This document shows, in pieces, positions 1 through 8,057 of a DNA stretch of 64,000 nt. The first letter of the stretch is position 1; every line of letters begins with the position of its first letter. Source of the DNA: Pirellulales bacterium (GTDB lineage Bacteria; Planctomycetota; Planctomycetia; Pirellulales; JACPPG01); contig DASYDW010000024.1 of NCBI GenBank assembly GCA_036499395.1, positions 43,712-107,711 on the forward strand. The letters are read 5' to 3'. Position numbers and translations under genes: made by a program. The notes under the pieces are model-generated. The model was given only the letters and a program-made list of their open reading frames with translations. It ran no database searches and had not been told where the DNA came from.

Positions 1-210
1 GCCCCAACCCGCCGGCCGCATGATGCCGCCGGAATAGGCGATGAGACGGCAGGCCGCGTTGCCCGGATCGTCGCCGGCGGCGCTCTTCAGCAGCCGTACG
101 GAGCCACCCGAGAAGCGCATGAACTCCGCCGCGGCCTCGATCGACGCCGGCCGCGGTCTGCGACGGCGCGCGGGTCGACGCGTCGGCGCCTTGCGCGTAC
201 GCTTTGCCAT
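1..210 (-). CDS. Truncated gene at window edge, possible phage-type structural protein
   Basis: The ATG at 210 opens a frame that runs off the left edge (70 codons seen). The N-terminus is extremely basic (Lys/Arg-rich to about residue 23). It is followed by a helical stretch (ASIEAAAEFMRFSGG) and then a segment ending IAYSGGIMRPAGWG. That last segment resembles, from memory, the start of phage prohead-protease-like proteins annotated in planctomycetes; this is a weak recognition, not a domain call. It lies 43 bp after the stop of the upstream gene on the same strand and belongs to the element-like cluster ending near 2504. Function is otherwise unknown. Confidence 0.5.
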   Translation of the reverse strand, partial: MAKRTRKAPTRRPARRRRPRPASIEAAAEFMRFSGGSVRLLKSAAGDDPGNAACRLIAYSGGIMRPAGWG

Positions 211-253
211 GAATGCCCCAAATATTTCCGCGGAAATAAATCCGCCGAGGCGC

Positions 254-733
254 CTACGCCTGGTAGAAGGCGGCGCCGAGTTTCTTTTTGATGGCGAGCA
301 TGATGCCCAGCCGCATTTGCGGGTCGTATTGGCCCACCAGGTTGACGAGCAGTTCCTCGTACGTGACCTCATCGAGGCCGGAGAAGAGGTTCTCGCCGGC
401 GAGTTCGGCGAGCTGCTGCTGCCGCTCCCAATGCGAGAACTTCGCGGCATGCCGTGACATGGGCTGCCAGCGCCGGAAGAATTCCAAATGGTTCCGGATG
501 GCCGCGACGGCACTGGCATCCCATCGCCGGCCTTCACTCGTCGCTTGGGGACGCGCCCATTTGTGCTTTGCGGCGTAGTCGCAATCGGCCAAGTCGAAGG
601 CATAACCAAGGCCGTCCGCTAGCAGGAACACCAGGCCAACGTCACTGACGGGCCAGCGTTCGGGCTTAGGATGGCCCTCGAATGCGCACATCTGCTCAAT
701 CGAGTGGCGAGCTTCATGCTCGTTCGTCGACAT
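254..733 (-). CDS. Hypothetical protein of integrated element
   Basis: Predicted 159-residue soluble protein starting at the ATG at 733 (MSTNEHEARHSIEQM). This start is preferred over an upstream one because it overlaps the end of the zinc-ribbon gene by 20 bp, as is usual in this cluster. The protein is acidic to neutral, with aromatic-rich and charged helices (HLEFFRRWQPMSRHAAKFSHWERQ in two parts) and a C-terminal segment EELLVNLVGQYDPQMRLG. There is no signal peptide and no recognised family. It may be a phage or plasmid accessory protein because of its compact, overlapping neighbours. Confidence 0.5.
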   Translation of the reverse strand: MSTNEHEARHSIEQMCAFEGHPKPERWPVSDVGLVFLLADGLGYAFDLADCDYAAKHKWARPQATSEGRRWDASAVAAIRNHLEFFRRWQPMSRHAAKFSHWERQQQLAELAGENLFSGLDEVTYEELLVNLVGQYDPQMRLGIMLAIKKKLGAAFYQA

Positions 734-977
734 CAGCGCGGCGCTCGGGGCCGCGCCCAGTTCTCTCGGAAGTGCTGCTCTCATGCGTACGATCGTCCCG
801 CGCGGCGCGGCCGATTCCGAGTTGGCCAAGCGCATTAGTGCGCACGATTTCCTCGGACGTAGTAAACGCGGCGCCGCACGAACGACAGATGCGCGCGCGC
901 ATCACGTAAATGCTCGGGGACGTCGTGCGCGCAACACGCGAGCGACTGCAACCACATTCAGGACAAGGGATTGCCAC
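714..977 (-). CDS. Small zinc-ribbon protein (NrdR/Ogr-like fold)
   Basis: An 87-residue product from a GTG start at 977, overlapping the preceding gene by 20 bp. It opens directly with a zinc ribbon, IPCPECGC, then CRSCGAAFTTSEEIV about 24 residues later. This CxxC-x(n)-CxxC pattern with the FTT-E tail resembles the N-terminal zinc ribbon of NrdR and the phage Ogr/Delta activators. There is no ATP-cone domain, so it is not NrdR itself. The C-terminus is a disordered, Arg/Glu-rich tail. A role as a small DNA-binding regulator of the element is an inference from the fold and the neighbours. Confidence 0.5.
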   Translation of the reverse strand: MAIPCPECGCSRSRVARTTSPSIYVMRARICRSCGAAFTTSEEIVRTNALGQLGIGRAARDDRTHESSTSERTGRGPERRADVDERA

Positions 978-1227
978 GTGTGCGCGCCCTCGAAAGAAAG
1001 TGTGTTGCGTTGCCCTTTTGGTTGCTGCGCAGGCGCGCGATTCTCTCGGGCAGGTAGGACCCAAATCGCCGGGGTGGGTCACATTTGATACAGCGGGGCG
1101 CGCCGGGAAAGAACTCAATCCCGCGGTTGAGCACGTATCCGGCTTCGAGTGCCGGCCACCAAAAGGCCAGACCTCCGCATCGATCGCACGGAGACGGCCA
1201 CTCTGCCCAGTCGAAGGAATCATTCAT
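958..1227 (-). CDS. Small Cys4 zinc-finger hypothetical protein
   Basis: An 89-residue product beginning MNDSFDWAEWPSPCDRCGG at 1227. Its ATG overlaps the stop codon of the upstream initiator-like gene (ATGA type), so the two are translationally coupled. Two cysteine pairs, CDRC near residue 14 and CIKC near residue 46, form a likely four-cysteine zinc site around an aromatic core (FWWPALEAGYVLNRGIEFF). The C-terminal part is basic. No family is recognised. Position and coupling suggest an accessory protein of the integrated element. Confidence 0.5.
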   Translation of the reverse strand: MNDSFDWAEWPSPCDRCGGLAFWWPALEAGYVLNRGIEFFPGAPRCIKCDPPRRFGSYLPERIARLRSNQKGNATHFLSRARTRGNPLS

Positions 1228-2291
1228 CGTAGAATTCCTCCCTCTCGGAACGGCCAGGGCAAACCTCGCCTGACGAACTCTGCCTTCGAAATTCCGATAA
1301 ATGCCCGCCGTGGAATCGTCCTGGGACGCCGAATGGCCGTGGAGACCCACTTCTCGACGAGGCTTACGCCGAGGCCTTCGTGCCCAGCGCATGCGTGCTC
1401 GACGACGTGATCGACCACAGCCGGGGCAAGGAGCGGGTCAGGAATATGGCCGATGATGTGGGCACGCAGCGTCTCGCGTTGCCTGGCCGCCGGCACGCCC
1501 GCCGCCAGGTCGTCGAAGGATTGGCCGAGAACGTCGCCAATCGCGAGAGGCGAGCTCGCACGCTCCTTAGGACCAGGGGAGGACGAGGAAGAGGAGCTAG
1601 ATATATATCTAGCTCTAGGACTAGGACGCATGTCGCGTGCCGACTCTTTCGTAGGACTTCGCGGCTCTGCACTCGGCGACGTTGAAAGCTGTTTCTCGTT
1701 AACGACTTGAGTGGTCGACTCTTTCTTTTCGACTCTCGCAAGCGGTACCGGAACCGAACAATTCGGGTCGCGCTGCCCATGAACCGCTTCCGACGCCGCA
1801 ACCGGTCCCGCTTCCGATCTCGCAACCGGCGCCGCATCCGAACAATTCGATTCCTCGTTGCCGTCGTCGAGAGGCAACGCTTCTTGCGTGTCGTCGCTAA
1901 AGGTGTGAAGGCCGTTCTCGGTCGCGATCGGGTCTAACAACTCGAGCATCCACTGTTGCCGACAGGCGCCGGGGCGCCTGCCACGCTGGGGAGGCCGCTC
2001 AATTACCCGTAATAAGCGAGCCTGGCGCAAGGCATCGAAAGCGCGTATAGCCGCCGCTCGAGAGATGCCGAGCTCGTTGGCTATGGCCGTGGGGCTGCTC
2101 GCAATGCGCGTCGGAAGCGATTTTGCGTTCGTCCTCTGGGCGTCATCCTTCAGAAGCCGCCAGAGGCGCGGCGCTGTTTGCCGAGCAAGGCGGCGAATTG
2201 CAAGCCGCTCTGCCAAGCTCCATTCGTACGTCGACGGCGAGTGTTTTAAGCGCTCCGCGCCTCCCCGTTCGAGCTTCCTTGCCGGCTGCAT
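1224..2291 (-). CDS. HTH replication-initiator-like protein of integrated element
   Basis: A 355-residue protein starting at ATG 2291, directly after the TAA of the preceding small gene (TAAATG). Residues of about 60-95 form a winged-helix-like segment (SSPTAIANELGISRAAAIRAFDALRQARLLRV in two parts) of the kind seen in phage and plasmid replication-initiation or regulatory proteins. A long low-complexity middle contains duplicated PVARSEA/PVAASEA motifs and a run of eight serines. A folded C-terminal domain (HIIGHIPDPLLAPAVVDHVV) follows. The gene contains a perfect 22-bp A+T-rich palindrome. Replication initiation is an inference from the architecture and the compact operon; a transcriptional regulator is the alternative. 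Confidence 0.55.
   Translation of the reverse strand: MQPARKLERGGAERLKHSPSTYEWSLAERLAIRRLARQTAPRLWRLLKDDAQRTNAKSLPTRIASSPTAIANELGISRAAAIRAFDALRQARLLRVIERPPQRGRRPGACRQQWMLELLDPIATENGLHTFSDDTQEALPLDDGNEESNCSDAAPVARSEAGPVAASEAVHGQRDPNCSVPVPLARVEKKESTTQVVNEKQLSTSPSAEPRSPTKESARDMRPSPRARYISSSSSSSSPGPKERASSPLAIGDVLGQSFDDLAAGVPAARQRETLRAHIIGHIPDPLLAPAVVDHVVEHACAGHEGLGVSLVEKWVSTAIRRPRTIPRRAFIGISKAEFVRRGLPWPFREGGILR
1594..1615. repeat. Perfect 22-bp A+T-rich palindrome inside the initiator-like gene
   Basis: The sequence GAGCTAGATAT is followed at once by its exact reverse complement. It encodes the start of the serine run in the initiator-like protein. The centre is ATATATAT in otherwise GC-rich DNA. 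Such a site inside an initiator gene could be an origin or an iteron-like binding site, by analogy with phages whose origin lies within the initiator gene. That is inference only. Confidence 0.5.
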
Positions 2292-2498
2292 TTAGGAGCC
2301 CTCCGGGGCCAGGAGGGCAAACAGGACGGTGCGGTCCTTCGTCGAAAGAACATTCCAGCGGTCACGGAGAAGGCGCTCTGCGCGGAAAAGTTCGCTGTCT
2401 GTATGCGCTTTGCGCAGCGCTTCTGCATCGCCAACGTCGAGAACAAGCGTTTCACCCGAGGAAATCGCGAAACGCGACGAATGGTTCGAGTCCCTCAT
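2292..2498 (-). CDS. Small hypothetical protein starting inside the candidate att site
   Basis: A 68-residue frame whose stop abuts the ATG of the initiator-like gene (TAAATG), so it is probably the first gene of the element operon. The body (DAEALRKAHTDSELFRAERL, then DRWNVLSTKDRTVLFALLAPEGS) is charged and helical and looks like a real soluble protein. Its only ATG lies at 2498, within the tRNA-3'-end-like sequence at 2483-2504. The first residues, MRDSN, are the translation of antisense tRNA T-arm sequence. The true N-terminus may therefore differ, or depend on integration. No family is recognised. Confidence 0.4.
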   Translation of the reverse strand: MRDSNHSSRFAISSGETLVLDVGDAEALRKAHTDSELFRAERLLRDRWNVLSTKDRTVLFALLAPEGS

Positions 2499-2504
2499 CG
2501 CCCA
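2483..2504 (+). other. Candidate attachment site: 3' fragment of a tRNA gene
   Basis: The stretch begins GGTTCGAGTCC and ends ATCGCCCA. It matches the canonical tRNA T-loop (GGTTCRANTCC) followed by a plausible T-stem 3' strand (CCCTC), seven acceptor nucleotides (ATCGCCC) and a discriminator A. The 5' T-stem partner (GAGGG) and the rest of a tRNA are absent, so this is a fragment and not a gene. Integrases commonly leave such a 3' duplicate at the distal end of an integrated element. Its orientation predicts element DNA on the low-coordinate side and chromosome on the high side, matching the gene content. Confidence 0.5.
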
Positions 2505-2589
2505 TTGGAAATCCGCGGTGCCCCACCGTTCATCCCCCGCTCTTCGGCCCCATTCTGGAATGCGCCGTGATGGCCGCTTTTTCAGCCGC

Positions 2590-3906
2590 TCACAAAATGT
2601 AGCGGGTCGACGTCATCACGACCTCGAGCGCGATGCTAAGCACGGCGAACCAGGCCCATAGCCCTAGCTCGGTCGCGGGGCGCTCCGATTTGCGGAATAC
2701 CTGGTAGAGCAATAGCGCGCCGAACTGGTAACGCGGCTCGACCAGCGAGATCGGGGCCAGGCTCAGGAACCAGAATACGTACACCATCCAGGCCGACGGC
2801 CGGCTGAATCCACGCGCCACAATCGCAAGTGACGTCGCCACCAGGATCAGGGCCAGCACTACCCGTCGAGAATAGCTCCCCAGCAACTGTCCCAGCAGTT
2901 GATTGCGCAATTGCCAATCGACGGTGTTCCAAGGATGGGTCGGGCTGTAGGCAAACGCGACCGCGGCTGACACAGCAACGATCGCCAGCAGAATCGTCGG
3001 ATGCCGACGTCCCCAGCGCATCACTTTGACACAATGCATTAGAAAAATGGGCCAGAACATAATTCCCACCAGGACGACCGAGCACAGCAAATTCCCGGCC
3101 GAAATGGTGAACGGATGATTCGCGGGGTCGTCGAGCCCGACCCGTTCCTGGAACAAGACAAACAAGGCGAACAGGCCAATACCAACAAGCCATAACCAGC
3201 AGCGGCGCAAATGGCCAATCACCAGATCGCTTGTGACTTGCGTCCCGTGGATTTCGAAATACGAGAATCCGCATAAGAAGAAGATAAACACCACGTTTGT
3301 TTGTCGCACAAAAAGCGACAACAACATAAATACTCCGGACACGACGTACCGCCGACGCAAAGACGCCCAAAGGGCGCACATGTTGACCAGCAGGGAGAAC
3401 ACGTCGGTGTACATCAGGCAGTTGAAGGGAAACACGACGGGCAACAGATACGTCTGAGCCGCGCGTATCATCGCATTCTGCGATGTCGTCAACTCTCGAA
3501 GCACCGCGTAGACCATCAGCACATAAGCAATCGAACAGATAAAGCAATAGAATCGCAGCGTGGCAGGCGACGTGTCGTTGCCCAGATACGCAAGCGCCGC
3601 GAGCACGGCCTGAAAACCCGGCAACATCGCCGCGGCCGGGTAGGCCATGCCGGGCCAACGAAACAGTTGCAGCGTTCCACGGCAGAACAATTCGACTTGC
3701 CCGAGCACTTGCGATTCATCGAGGATCAACTGATCCTGCAACTGCCAGGCGCGATACATTCCCCAGATCGCAATGATGCTGGTGGAAGCGACGAGCGTAG
3801 AAGCGACGAGAGTTGTCGCCCTGGGTCTAGTGGTGACGGCCGCGACTGCTGACGGATTTTCAGACAATAACGAATTTGGATCAACTCGGCCTTGCCCTGC
3901 CGACAT
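2590..3906 (-). CDS. Polytopic membrane protein related to DIE2/ALG10 glucosyltransferases
   Basis: A 438-residue integral membrane protein. The ATG at 3906 is chosen because GAGGG lies just upstream; an in-frame TTG at 3969 has no such signal. About ten hydrophobic segments are visible. Features shared, from memory, with the eukaryotic ALG10/DIE2 family are: an early luminal-type acidic motif (LILDESQV, then FCRGTLQLFRWPGMAYP and a LPG), a conserved MYTDVFSLLVN helix, the signature LFVRQTNVVFIF, and a late SLVEPRYQFG. ALG10 adds the terminal alpha-1,2-glucose to dolichol-linked oligosaccharide. By analogy this protein may transfer a sugar from a polyprenyl-phosphate donor at the membrane. 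The substrate is unknown, and a GT-C fold protein of another family is possible. Confidence 0.6.
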   Translation of the reverse strand: MSAGQGRVDPNSLLSENPSAVAAVTTRPRATTLVASTLVASTSIIAIWGMYRAWQLQDQLILDESQVLGQVELFCRGTLQLFRWPGMAYPAAAMLPGFQAVLAALAYLGNDTSPATLRFYCFICSIAYVLMVYAVLRELTTSQNAMIRAAQTYLLPVVFPFNCLMYTDVFSLLVNMCALWASLRRRYVVSGVFMLLSLFVRQTNVVFIFFLCGFSYFEIHGTQVTSDLVIGHLRRCWLWLVGIGLFALFVLFQERVGLDDPANHPFTISAGNLLCSVVLVGIMFWPIFLMHCVKVMRWGRRHPTILLAIVAVSAAVAFAYSPTHPWNTVDWQLRNQLLGQLLGSYSRRVVLALILVATSLAIVARGFSRPSAWMVYVFWFLSLAPISLVEPRYQFGALLLYQVFRKSERPATELGLWAWFAVLSIALEVVMTSTRYIL

Positions 3907-4371
3907 GATGCCCTCGCTAGTCACGCCGCGCTCGTACATTTCACACTTTGCACGAAGGGCGGCGGCCAACTCTTAGTTCCGCTTATGATGATGCCATATA
4001 TGCATAGGTCTCGCTAATGTATTTAATGAAAAAGTAATGATCGACGGGCCAACGGCCGCTGACGTTCATCGCAAGCCCCCCGAACAATGGATCCTCGCGC
4101 GAAAAGCGGACATCACATTGCCTGCGCAGGCTCTGGTGGGCATTGATGCGATTCGATTCCGATGTGCGCCTGGCAGCTTTTAGCCGGGCAGTCGATCCTG
4201 TGCCGCATGGCCCAACGAGGCGGACTGGTCCCTACGGTCGTACGCAGGAATTCTGTCCGCAGCATCGAACCGCGATGCCGCGCATTTCGTCAGCGACGCG
4301 CAGGGATGATCAGACGCACGGCCAACCCGCCGCGCGCGGTGAATAGGAAGCACGCTCGCGACAGCAGCCAG
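3907..4371. other. Intergenic region
   Basis: No convincing gene. An A+T-rich patch at about 3985-4045 probably holds the promoter of the downstream minus-strand membrane protein. The frames that cross this region have no coding character. Confidence 0.4.
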
Positions 4372-4680
4372 CTATTCCGCCGCGCAAAGATGCCGCGCAC
4401 GCACCAAAAGCGACTCAGAAGCTACCTGTCGTTCGAAGACTTCGTAGACGTGCCCGCGAAAGCGATATCCGGCCAGTTCCAACTGCTCGATATCGCTCCA
4501 GGGAATCGTGCGCAGCGCGTTCACCGTGTATTCACACTTGCACCAGAAGTGCGTACCGACGCACGCACCATCGGTGTAGCGATAGACACAAGCCGCCTCG
4601 GTCAGTACGCCATCCTCGACGAAGCCCGCCAGGCGTTCGCCATCGCGCGGGCCGCCCAGGAATTCGAACTCGATTCGCAT
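4372..4680 (-). CDS. Small hypothetical protein after the aldehyde dehydrogenase gene
   Basis: A 102-residue soluble protein from ATG 4680, starting 22 bp after the end of the aldehyde dehydrogenase gene on the same strand and probably cotranscribed. It opens with MRIEFEFLGGPRDGERLAG, a GGPxDGE-type opening seen in small beta-rich proteins of unknown function. A tyrosine- and cysteine-rich middle (VYRYTDGACVGTHFWCKCEY) follows. There is no signal peptide or membrane segment. Function unknown. Confidence 0.55.
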   Translation of the reverse strand: MRIEFEFLGGPRDGERLAGFVEDGVLTEAACVYRYTDGACVGTHFWCKCEYTVNALRTIPWSDIEQLELAGYRFRGHVYEVFERQVASESLLVRARHLCAAE

Positions 4681-4702
4681 GCGTACATGCCTCGCACGAT
4701 CG

Positions 4703-6178
4703 TCAGCCGTTCAGCTTGACCGTGACGGTTTTCAGCTCGGTGTAATGTTCGAGCGCGGCTTCACCGTTTTCACGTCCCTGGCCCGATTGTTTGAATCCGC
4801 CGAACGGCGTCGTCGTATCCACAACGTGGTAGCAGTTCACCCACACAGTGCCTGCCTTCACGCGCTTGGCGTATAGATGGGCCTTGTCGATATCCTTGGT
4901 CCAGATCGCCGCGGCCAAACCGTAATTCGTACGGTTCGCCCGTTCGGTGACTTCCTTGAAACTCTTGAACGGCAGGACGCTGACCACTGGTCCGAAGATT
5001 TCGTCGCGTGCGATCGCCATTTCGTCCGAGACGCCATCAAAGATCGTCGGCTCGACGAAGAAGCCTTGCTCTCCGCGGCGCTGTCCGCCGGTGACAAGCT
5101 TGGCTCCCTGCTTCTTGCCCAGGTCGACATAGCCGAGGATCTTGTCCATCTGCTCCTGCGAGACCTGTGGGCCTTGCTCAGTGGCCGCATCCAGTGGATC
5201 GCCGACCTTGCGTTGCTTCGCCTTGGCGGCCAGCCGCTCGACGAATTCGCTGTGAATCTTCTCCTCGACGAACAGTCGGCTGCCAGCCGTGCAGCATTGA
5301 CCGCCATGGAAATAGATGGCGTGGAACGCGCCGGCCACGGCTTCGTCCAGGTCGGCGTCGGCAAAGATGACGTTGGGGCTCTTGCCCCCCAGTTCGAACG
5401 TGACACGCTTCAGCGTATCAGCGGCGGCCTTTTGGATAATCTTGGCCGTATCGACATGGCCGGTGAAGGCAATCTTGTCTACGTCGGGGTGCGTGACCAA
5501 CGCCGCGCCGGCGGTATCGCCGAAACCATTGATCAGGTTGATGACGCCCGCCGGGAAGCCGGCCTCGATCGCCAGCTCACCAATGCGTAGCGCGGTAAGC
5601 GGAGTCTGCTCGGCCGGTTTCATCACGATCGTGTTGCCGCAAGCCAACGCCGGCCCCCATTTCCACGACAACATCAGCAGCGGGAAATTCCACGGAATGA
5701 TTTGTCCGACGACGCCGACCGGCTGTCGCAAGGTGTAAGACAGGAAGCTACCGCGAACCGGCACGGTGCGTCCTTCAAGCTTGTCGGCCCAACCGCCGTA
5801 ATAACGCAGCGTGTTAGCGACGCCGACCATGTCCCCCTTAGAGTCATTGATCGTCTTGCCCGAGTTCAGAGCTTCGAGCGACGCCAACTCACTGGCATTT
5901 TCTTCGACCAGATCCGCGAGCCTTAGCAGCAGGCGACCACGATCGGCAGCGTCCATCGTGCTCCAGGGACCATCCTCCAAGGCACGTCGAGCTGCCTTCA
6001 CAGCGCGATCAATATCCTTGGCCGTGCCGGCCGCCACTTCGGCAATGGCTTCACCGGTGGCTGGGTTCAATGTCTCGAACGAGCCCCCATCGGCCGGTGC
6101 GACCCACTGATTATCGATCAGCAACTTGGTCTGCAATTTGGTGGGCGTCTTCTTCGCGGGGGCGGTGGCCGTCGACAT
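4703..6178 (-). CDS. NAD(P)-dependent aldehyde dehydrogenase
   Basis: A 491-residue cytoplasmic enzyme of the ALDH superfamily, which oxidises aldehydes to carboxylates with NAD(P)+. The family landmarks are present: the Rossmann segment [10 protein letters not shown] (residues 160-169), the cofactor motif [11 protein letters not shown], the general-base glutamate in FELGGKSPN (Glu262), the catalytic cysteine in [10 protein letters not shown] (Cys296), and the C-terminal FGGFKQSG. The length is typical. The start at 6178 has GAGGAG seven bases upstream. The closest feel is to the betaine/phenylacetaldehyde/general class, but the substrate cannot be set from sequence. It is divergent from a secreted sugar dehydrogenase, so a joint role in sugar or alcohol oxidation is possible. 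Confidence 0.93.
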   Translation of the reverse strand: MSTATAPAKKTPTKLQTKLLIDNQWVAPADGGSFETLNPATGEAIAEVAAGTAKDIDRAVKAARRALEDGPWSTMDAADRGRLLLRLADLVEENASELASLEALNSGKTINDSKGDMVGVANTLRYYGGWADKLEGRTVPVRGSFLSYTLRQPVGVVGQIIPWNFPLLMLSWKWGPALACGNTIVMKPAEQTPLTALRIGELAIEAGFPAGVINLINGFGDTAGAALVTHPDVDKIAFTGHVDTAKIIQKAAADTLKRVTFELGGKSPNVIFADADLDEAVAGAFHAIYFHGGQCCTAGSRLFVEEKIHSEFVERLAAKAKQRKVGDPLDAATEQGPQVSQEQMDKILGYVDLGKKQGAKLVTGGQRRGEQGFFVEPTIFDGVSDEMAIARDEIFGPVVSVLPFKSFKEVTERANRTNYGLAAAIWTKDIDKAHLYAKRVKAGTVWVNCYHVVDTTTPFGGFKQSGQGRENGEAALEHYTELKTVTVKLNG

Positions 6179-6253
6179 GGTCGAGCTCCTCGGAGGGTGA
6201 CGAAAGGCTGCGTGCCGAGAGGGGGGAGGGCGTATTCTCCGCCAACTCTGGAA

Positions 6254-6279
6254 CCGCTATATCTGAACGGATATAACGG
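6254..6279. promoter_or_regulatory. Inverted repeat between divergent dehydrogenase genes
   Basis: Arms CCGCTATATC and GATATAACGG are separated by TGAACG; 9 of 10 positions are complementary. The element sits in the 250-bp divergent spacer and is a candidate operator for one or both genes. It is not matched to any known regulator. Confidence 0.35.
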
Positions 6280-6431
6280 TGGCTCGTCAAGTAGCCGCAC
6301 CCCGGCACAGGGCAACTATTTATCCTCGCCGCGTCGGCAAGTAATATCTCCCCTAGCGTCGCACCATCCAGCGCTGACCAACCGTCGCGCATCTGACAAC
6401 TTTGACACATCTCCCTGCGAAGGAAGACTCC

Positions 6432-7697
6432 ATGAAGTTCGAGAAGATTCTGGCAACGGCGGCAGTCGCCGCCCTTGCCCTGACGATCGGGGTTGCTCGC
6501 TTGCCGGCCGCCGAGCTCGACACGCGCCCGCTGCCCATCAAGGTCGACGTAGCCTTTCCGCAGATAAAATGGCCCGGCTGGACCAGCAGCGAAGATTCCG
6601 GCGTGATCGATCCGCTGCGCCCGATCCTGCTGACGCATGCCGGAGACGGTACGAACCGCGTCTTCATTCCCACGCAGCAGGGCGTGATCTACGTTTTGCC
6701 GAACGATCAGCAAGGGACGAAGGCCGAGGTCTTCCTCGATCTGCACGACAAGGTCAGCTACAACGACAAGACGAACGAAGAAGGATTTCTCGGCCTCGCG
6801 TTTCATCCCAAGTTTCGTGAGAACGGCCAGTTCTTCGCTTACTACACGAATAAGAGCAAGCCACATCAAAACGTCGTGGCTCGCTTTCGCGTAAGCAAGG
6901 ACAATCCGAACAAGGCCGATCCCGCGTCGGAAGAATCGCTGCTCGTTTTCGACAAGCCTTTCTGGAACCACGACGGCGGCACGCTGGCGTTCGGCCCCGA
7001 CGGATTGCTCTACATCGCAGTGGGTGACGGTGGCCTGGGGGGCGACCCCTTCGGCAATGGACAGAAGAAATCGACGCTGCTGGGCAAGATCCTCCGCATC
7101 GACGTCGATCACAAAGACGGCGACCTGCCGTACGCGATTCCCAAGGATAATCCGTTCGTCGCTGACAAAGAGGCGCGCGGCGAGATTTACGCCTTCGGCC
7201 TGCGTAATGTCTGGCGGCTGGCCTTCGATCCCAAGACCAAGGTCCTCTGGGCGGCCGACGTCGGCCAGGACACGTGGGAAGAGATCGACCTGATCGAAAA
7301 AGGGGGCAACTACGGCTGGAACATTCGCGAGGCCCTGCACCCGTTCGTGAAGAAGGGGGGCAAGCCGCCCGAGGATACCTCGAAGCCCGCAGGCTTGATC
7401 GACCCCATTTTTGAATACCATCACGACATCGGCAAATCGATTACCGGCGGCTTCGTCTATCGCGGCCACAACGTGCCGGAGCTCGACGGAGCCTACCTGT
7501 ACGCCGATTATGTTTCTGGCAAGCTATGGGCGCTGTGGTACGACGCTGACAAAAAGGTGGTCACCGCCAACCGCGAGATCCCGCTCCCCAAGAGCATTCC
7601 GGTAATGTCCTTCGGCGAGGACGAAAAGGGAGAAGTCTACTTCATGACGTACTCACCCGAGGGGCAAGGCGTCTATCGTTTCACACGCGCCGACTGA
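6432..7697 (+). CDS. Secreted Glc/sorbosone-dehydrogenase-family (PQQ-type) protein
   Basis: A 421-residue precursor. The ATG at 6432 is preferred because it has a purine-rich site (GAAGGAAG) upstream and begins a clean signal peptide (MKFEKILATAAVAALALT, cleavage near LPAAE). The mature part is a six-bladed beta-propeller of the soluble aldose/sorbosone dehydrogenase family. Recognisable motifs are NHDGGTLAFGPDGLLYIAVGDGG, GLRNVWRLAFDP, DVGQDTWEEID and SITGGFVYRG. These proteins oxidise sugars, or act as binding propellers, in the periplasm, usually with PQQ and calcium. Whether this copy binds PQQ cannot be told, since no PQQ biosynthesis gene is nearby. Confidence 0.85.
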   Translation: MKFEKILATAAVAALALTIGVARLPAAELDTRPLPIKVDVAFPQIKWPGWTSSEDSGVIDPLRPILLTHAGDGTNRVFIPTQQGVIYVLPNDQQGTKAEVFLDLHDKVSYNDKTNEEGFLGLAFHPKFRENGQFFAYYTNKSKPHQNVVARFRVSKDNPNKADPASEESLLVFDKPFWNHDGGTLAFGPDGLLYIAVGDGGLGGDPFGNGQKKSTLLGKILRIDVDHKDGDLPYAIPKDNPFVADKEARGEIYAFGLRNVWRLAFDPKTKVLWAADVGQDTWEEIDLIEKGGNYGWNIREALHPFVKKGGKPPEDTSKPAGLIDPIFEYHHDIGKSITGGFVYRGHNVPELDGAYLYADYVSGKLWALWYDADKKVVTANREIPLPKSIPVMSFGEDEKGEVYFMTYSPEGQGVYRFTRAD

Positions 7698-7715
7698 GCC
7701 CGCGCGGCGCTGGAT

Positions 7716-8057
7716 TTACAAACGCTTCAACACACGCTCGGCCGTGGCCCGCAGTGCCCGGTCGAGCGTGTGAAATTGGCGAATCGCTTCTTTTCCGTAG
7801 GGCGTGACGGTGGCCCCGCCGCCGGCGGTGCCACCGGTGATTGCTTCGACGACCAAGGTCTCGGAAGCCGCGTTGACGCTTTGCACCAATCGCCATGCCT
7901 TGCGGTACGACATGCCCAGGCTGGCAGCCGCCTTGCGAATGCTGTGCTGCTGCTCGATGGCTTCGAGCAATTCCACGCGACCTCGTCCCAGTACGACGTG
8001 GCCGTCGTTTTCGAGCCACACACGCAGGCCACAGGTCCATTGCGATCGTTTGGACAT
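7716..8057 (-). CDS. ModE-type winged-helix regulator (N-terminal domain only)
   Basis: A 113-residue DNA-binding protein starting at ATG 8057. The frame extends further upstream, but that part lacks coding character. It matches the N-terminal winged helix of the molybdate regulator ModE: VELLEAIEQQHSIRKAAASL, then GMSYRKAWRLVQSVN, EAITGGTAGGGATVTPYGKEAI. The C-terminal molybdate-binding domains of full ModE are absent, as in many single-domain LysR-like ModE relatives. It is divergent from a molybdopterin-domain protein, which supports a role in molybdenum or Moco-enzyme regulation. How it senses a signal without a ligand domain is unclear. Confidence 0.8.
   Translation of the reverse strand: MSKRSQWTCGLRVWLENDGHVVLGRGRVELLEAIEQQHSIRKAAASLGMSYRKAWRLVQSVNAASETLVVEAITGGTAGGGATVTPYGKEAIRQFHTLDRALRATAERVLKRL

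Noticed and set aside
2483..2504. A complete tRNA gene
   Set aside because: The 5' T-stem strand and the rest of a tRNA are missing, so only the fragment is called.
2636..3658. A 340-codon frame overlapping the ALG10-like gene
   Set aside because: Same strand, another frame, and without the hydrophobic pattern of the real membrane protein.
6111..7469. A 452-codon minus-strand frame across the sugar dehydrogenase gene
   Set aside because: It is antisense to a strongly supported, motif-rich gene and has no recognisable domain; a shadow of high-GC codon use.
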